A stretch of 64,000 nucleotides of DNA from Candidatus Palauibacter poriticola (lineage in GTDB: Bacteria > Gemmatimonadota > Gemmatimonadetes > Palauibacterales > Palauibacteraceae). This document shows positions 60,437-64,000 of this stretch, one piece after another. The position numbers and the translations under genes are program-made. The DNA lies in NCBI GenBank assembly GCA_012270965.1, contig JAAXHJ010000067.1:1-64000 (forward strand), written 5' to 3'. The first letter of the stretch is position 1. Each line of letters begins with the position of its first letter. The notes below the pieces were generated by a model. That model was not told where the DNA came from, made no database searches, and saw only the letters and a program-made list of their open reading frames with translations.

Positions 60437-63400
60437 ATGCTCACGCTGCGCTGCTTCGGCGAGGTTACGGCCTCGGACGCACGCGGAGCGACGATCCCGC
60501 TGCGGTCACGGAAGCACATGGGCCTCCTGCTGTATCTCGTTGCGCACCCCGGAACCGTTCACATGCGGGAGACGCTCGCCGATCTGCTCTGGGATAGTCG
60601 CGACAGGAAAGCGCGACACTCGCTCAGCCAGGCGCTATACGACATCCGGTCGTCCATGGGTCCGGTGATCACCGTGGACGTCAACACCGTTCGGCTCGTG
60701 CCGCAGCGGGTCGCATACGAACTCGATGCCTTCGAACGAGCGTTCCAAGCCAGGGACCACGAGACCGTCATCGATCTGTACCGGGGCGACTTCGCCCCCG
60801 ACCTCCTCAGCCTAGGCGCCGACGAGTTTGAGCGCTGGCTGGACGGCGAACGGGAGCGCTGTCGCGTCCTGGTCGCCATGGCGCTCAGGAACGTGCAGGA
60901 GGCCGCGGAAGAGACCGGCGACTGGGACCGGACGTGCCTGGCCGCGCTCCGGCTCGTTAGGCAGAACGAGTTCGACGAACACGCGCACGGCACTCTCATG
61001 CGCGCATTATGCATGAAGGGCGACTACGCCTCCGCCCTTGCATACTACCGAGCGCTGGAGAAGTGCGGTTGGGTCGCCAGCGCCACGACGCTGACGGAAA
61101 CGGCGGCGTGGGCCCGGGATCAGCTTGACGCCCCCACGCCCGTCGTCCGCGAGCGCTTCGAACCGCAGATGTCGGATCGAGGAGGAGAGTTCCGCCAACT
61201 GCGCGTTGCTCTCCGTTCGTCCCGCGCCGCGTCCGTACGGTTGGTCGTAGCCGGTGAGCGCGGTCTTGGGCGGGAAGATGTCGTGCGGAGCTTCGCCAGC
61301 CTCGTATACAGCGGTGGAGGGTTGGTGCAGTGGCTGCCGCCGGATCTTGCGGGGACGCGAGAGAAGCTGGCCTCGGAGTTGGGCCGATACCCTCGGAGGA
61401 ACCGGCTCATCGTCATCAGAGCCGGTGTTCGGGACTGGGTCGCCGTGGATGAGGTCCTGAGGAGGGCGGATTTCTCGGGCGCGATGGTGGTCGGTTTCTC
61501 GAACCCGGAGGCGGCTCGACAGGCGGAAGCGGCGCGTCTGGTCGACTTCGTGATCCCCTTCGATCCACTCACCACAGAGGCGTGCGCGGCGTCGCTTCAG
61601 ACCACCGAGAGGGGCTGCAGTCCCGCGCAGGCGATCGAGAGCGCGAGGCTCTCCGGCGGCAATCCGGGTCTGGCTCGGGCCATCCTCAGGGCGTGGATGC
61701 GTCACGGCTTCGGCCCCGCTACCGCCGGCGACCGAGAATCGGGCGGACGATTGGCCTACGAGCGGTCTGCCGAGGTTCGGTCGCTCGTCGACGATCAACT
61801 TGAGACCCTCTCGCTCTCCGAGGGACGACTGGCGACGACGCTGGCGCTGCTCACGCGGGCGGCGCGGGCCCACGCGGAGTTGATCGTGGCCCGACGCTCG
61901 AGTCGGAATGCCCTCGAGGGACTCCGGGCCAAGGGCTGGTTGCACTCGGAGACCGACCAATGGACGCTGAGCCGCCCCCTGGCCGGTGCCGTGCTTGCGT
62001 GGAATCTGTCGCCGGACGAGAGAACGAAGATACACCTGGCAGCGGCCGGAGTCCTTGAGAGCGCGGGTCTCGACGCGCGTGCGGCGGCCGCTTCCGAGTT
62101 CGCCGCGGCCGGGGCGTCCTCTCGCGCCTTCGGCCTAGCCTGCAAGGTGGCGAGGGTGGCTCTCCGGGAAGGCCGGTCGCCGATCGCGGGACGGGCGGCG
62201 GCGTTGGCGTTCGAGCATGCCACCGCGGGGGCCGAGCGCCTGCGCTCCGGCCTTCTCCTCTCGGAGGCCGAGTCTCAGCGGGGACGGTTTCGGCGGGCCA
62301 TGGGCGTGCTGCACCAGATTGCCGCCGTCGCGGATACCGGGAACGATCTGAGCCGCGTCCAACTTGCGTTGGGGCGGGCGGCGGTCGCGGCGGGAGACCG
62401 ACTCGCGATGGGCCTGCAACAGCGGAATCTGGCGGAGGCCCGCAGACACGCGACCGATCCGGCGCTCATCCGCGCGCTGACGGTGCAAATGGCCGTATTT
62501 GAGGCAACGGACACCGTGCCCGGCCGCGTGGGGAAGCCCGGTCTCGAGAGGGTCCGCACGCACCTCCGCGGGATCGTCCCGGAGGACGCGGACTACGCAG
62601 GGGTCTGGTGCGACGCGTTTCGGCTCCTCTTCCATCAGGTTGGAGGCCAAAGCGGTCTCACGGAGGCTCGCTTGGTTCTCGAAACCTACCGCCACGGGCT
62701 CGGCCGGCTCGGCTACGAAGGCCTCAGAATCGCCACCGCCGCGGAGTTCTGGGTGGCCATGCGAGGTGCCCGTCTTCATGACGCCCTCCAGTTGCTGGAA
62801 GACACCTCCGAGACCCTCAACGAGAACCGCCACGAGTCCGCGACCCTCAATAACCTTGGCGCGGTCCTGCTGGAACTCGGGAACTTCGAACGGGCGCTCG
62901 CTGCACTCGGCCGCTGCCGCAAGATGGACGACGCGCTCGAGAGTCCGCCCGAAGCGCGGGCCTACGCCCTGCTGAATCAGGCGCAGTGCGTCTTCTTCAA
63001 GGGGGACTACGCCCGTTGCCGAGTGTACATGGAGCAGTTGCTTCGGGTTCCCGGGAACACCGGTCAACATCCGTTCTGGGCACAGGCGTGGGCCCTCACC
63101 GGCCTCTTGGCGATAACCGACGACGATCAGCGCGAGGTAGAGGTTTGCCTCGAGTCGCTGGAGGATTGTTCCGATCAAGTGGGGGAGAACGACCTCTACC
63201 TGGTGACTTGGTTTCGTGCCGCGGCGATGGGGACTCGCGATCGGCGGAACACCATCGCGGTTCTCATCGAAGCGGCAGATCATACGGCCGAGATAGACCG
63301 GTTGAGCGCCGAGAAGCTGAGAGTGTTGGCCGGCACCTACTCCCCACCCAACCGACCCGGCGATCAACGGGAGGCCTGCGGCTTCCTGCGGTCCGCCGGC

Positions 63401-63445
63401 GCCTCCTGGTTCGTGCGCTTCGCACACAACTGGCTGCGCGCGTAG
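60437..63445 (+). CDS. Large SARP/BTAD-domain regulator with degenerate NTPase and TPR region
   Basis: 1002 residues. Residues 1-95 look like the SARP OmpR-type winged helix (LTLRCFGEVTASDARG, RKHMGLLLYLVAHPG, LADLLWDS, LSQALYDIRSSMG), followed by a BTAD helical domain to ~240 (YRGDFAPDLL, RALCMKGDYASALAYYRAL). Next is an NTPase-like part where the P-loop reads GERGLGREDVV, without the Lys-Ser/Thr needed for ATP, so it may only bind or not bind nucleotide. From ~560 on it is TPR-like helical repeats. The ATG follows GAAGGAGGAAC. Target genes are unknown. Confidence 0.85.
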   Translation: MLTLRCFGEVTASDARGATIPLRSRKHMGLLLYLVAHPGTVHMRETLADLLWDSRDRKARHSLSQALYDIRSSMGPVITVDVNTVRLVPQRVAYELDAFERAFQARDHETVIDLYRGDFAPDLLSLGADEFERWLDGERERCRVLVAMALRNVQEAAEETGDWDRTCLAALRLVRQNEFDEHAHGTLMRALCMKGDYASALAYYRALEKCGWVASATTLTETAAWARDQLDAPTPVVRERFEPQMSDRGGEFRQLRVALRSSRAASVRLVVAGERGLGREDVVRSFASLVYSGGGLVQWLPPDLAGTREKLASELGRYPRRNRLIVIRAGVRDWVAVDEVLRRADFSGAMVVGFSNPEAARQAEAARLVDFVIPFDPLTTEACAASLQTTERGCSPAQAIESARLSGGNPGLARAILRAWMRHGFGPATAGDRESGGRLAYERSAEVRSLVDDQLETLSLSEGRLATTLALLTRAARAHAELIVARRSSRNALEGLRAKGWLHSETDQWTLSRPLAGAVLAWNLSPDERTKIHLAAAGVLESAGLDARAAAASEFAAAGASSRAFGLACKVARVALREGRSPIAGRAAALAFEHATAGAERLRSGLLLSEAESQRGRFRRAMGVLHQIAAVADTGNDLSRVQLALGRAAVAAGDRLAMGLQQRNLAEARRHATDPALIRALTVQMAVFEATDTVPGRVGKPGLERVRTHLRGIVPEDADYAGVWCDAFRLLFHQVGGQSGLTEARLVLETYRHGLGRLGYEGLRIATAAEFWVAMRGARLHDALQLLEDTSETLNENRHESATLNNLGAVLLELGNFERALAALGRCRKMDDALESPPEARAYALLNQAQCVFFKGDYARCRVYMEQLLRVPGNTGQHPFWAQAWALTGLLAITDDDQREVEVCLESLEDCSDQVGENDLYLVTWFRAAAMGTRDRRNTIAVLIEAADHTAEIDRLSAEKLRVLAGTYSPPNRPGDQREACGFLRSAGASWFVRFAHNWLRA

Positions 63446-63446
63446 C

Positions 63447-63460
63447 GCGGGGCTTCCCGC
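63447..63460. terminator. Possible terminator after the SARP-like gene
   Basis: GCGGG (63447-63451), loop GCTT, CCCGC (63456-63460), two bases after the stop; no T run follows. Weak evidence. Confidence 0.3.
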
Positions 63461-63506
63461 CCGTGTCCGAATCGAAGTCCCTCGGACGTTGCTACTACGT
63501 ACCTAG

Positions 63507-63536
63507 TTGACAGCGGCACGCGGCGCGTTGTACTCT
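63507..63536 (+). promoter_or_regulatory. Probable promoter upstream of the BlaI-type gene
   Basis: TTGACA (63507-63512), 18 bases, TACTCT (63531-63536). Just upstream, CTACTACGTACCTAG (63492-63506) contains TACGTA dyad symmetry that could be a BlaI-type operator. The gene start is at 63609 or 63639. Confidence 0.4.
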
Positions 63537-63638
63537 CACTCGGGAAACGACGCGGCGCTCGGTCCGCCGACCGTCCGAATGGCGGCCGACCCCGCGCGGG
63601 TGACGCCGATGGTTCGGGACGAAAGGAAAACCGGTCTC

Positions 63639-64000
63639 GTGGAGATCAAGTTCACGACGCGGGAACTCGACCTCATGGCGGTGCTGTGGGAGAGGGGGGC
63701 CTCGACCGTCTCGGAGGTGCGGGAACGCCTCGGTGACGAGTTGGCTTACACCACGGTGCTCACGATCCTCCGAACGCTGGAGGAGAAGGGGTACGTGGGG
63801 CACACCCAGGAGGGGAAGGCCTACCGCTATCACACGCTCGTCGGGCGGGAATGCGCCGGCGCGAGCGCGGTGCGCCGACTGGTTCAGAAGATGTTCCAAG
63901 GATCGCCCGAACTGCTGCTCACCCACCTCGTCTCCGGTCGTGCGCTCTCGAAGGATGACCTCGAGAACCTGCGCGGCCTGGTAGACAAACGCCTCAGCTC
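63639..64000 (+). CDS. BlaI/MecI/CopY family repressor (partial, runs off right edge)
   Basis: At least 120 residues, open at the window edge. Winged-helix repressor start MEIKFTTRELDLMAVLWERGASTVSEVRERL, recognition region ELAYTTVLTILRTLEEKGYVGH, then AYRYHTLV and the dimerisation helices. BlaI-type repressors are usually cleaved by a BlaR1-like sensor protease encoded next to them, which would lie past the right edge. The GTG at 63639 has AAAGGA upstream; the in-frame ATG at 63609 would add ten residues. Confidence 0.85.
   Translation, partial: MEIKFTTRELDLMAVLWERGASTVSEVRERLGDELAYTTVLTILRTLEEKGYVGHTQEGKAYRYHTLVGRECAGASAVRRLVQKMFQGSPELLLTHLVSGRALSKDDLENLRGLVDKRLS

Noticed and set aside
5933-64000. 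BlaI-type repressor at the right edge as regulator of the beta-lactamase-like gene
   Set aside because: They are about 56 kb apart. BlaI families regulate many unrelated genes and no matching operator was seen near 7534.

Overview
This is a GC-rich bacterial window, dense with genes and many short operons on both strands. I saw no tRNA, rRNA or CRISPR array. The gene mix suggests a heterotrophic member of Gemmatimonadota or a close relative: many lipoproteins, sortilin-like and TolB-like beta-propeller proteins, several secreted peptidases and amidases, a SARP-type regulator, BlaI, PIG-L deacetylase and CYTH-CHAD. That assignment is inference from gene content, with no marker gene to confirm it.

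Layout. 1-7534 (minus): an operon for sarcosine and related N-methyl amine oxidation (soxB, soxD, soxA cut by the left edge, plus a stand-alone FAD amine oxidase), led by a class A beta-lactamase-like protein with an extra C-terminal domain. 7748-15201: an M20 amidohydrolase, then an accessory island with a broken PIN toxin, an intact secreted amidase, a decayed toxin-antitoxin pair, two tyrosine-recombinase remnants around a two-gene lipoprotein cassette, a truncated second amidase copy and an intact PIN toxin-antitoxin pair. 15339-26944: secreted or lipid-anchored proteins (sortilin-like propeller, helical-repeat protein, gamma-glutamyltransferase, TolB-like propeller, M19 dipeptidase, propeller/TraB-like fusion). 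26987-34206: DsbD, DoxX, PiT phosphate transporter, aminotransferase, CYTH-CHAD. 34287-45812: mostly housekeeping genes (histidinol-phosphatase-like, superoxide dismutase, phosphofructokinase, HAD phosphatase, Lon, IspH), plus an orphan HcrB-like flavoprotein and a lipoprotein. 45961-47457: a second copy of the lipoprotein cassette next to another dead toxin-antitoxin pair. 47474-53680: a two-subunit ThDP decarboxylase, acyl-CoA dehydrogenase plus MaoC-type hydratase, an IS630 relic, and a class V aminotransferase. 53709-59680: a sugar operon of PIG-L deacetylase, SSS symporter and GH4 glycosidase. 59814-64000: Nfu-N domain protein, a 1002-residue SARP-like regulator, and a BlaI-type repressor cut by the right edge.

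The most novel item is the paired lipoprotein cassette (12141-13635 and 45961-46760). Gene A ends in an ECWT...C tail with the same cysteine spacing in both copies. Gene B is a small lipoprotein with four cysteines at identical spacing (19, 10, 18) in both copies, ending in HAHCL. Both cassettes lie beside decayed PIN toxin-antitoxin genes, and the first is bracketed by tyrosine-recombinase C-terminal relics. I recognise no known family for either gene.

Other themes are a dispersed palindromic repeat that has entered gene starts, several short tandem arrays that copy the 3' ends of genes, and PIN toxins of which three of four are disabled by a nonsense codon, frameshifts or deletion.
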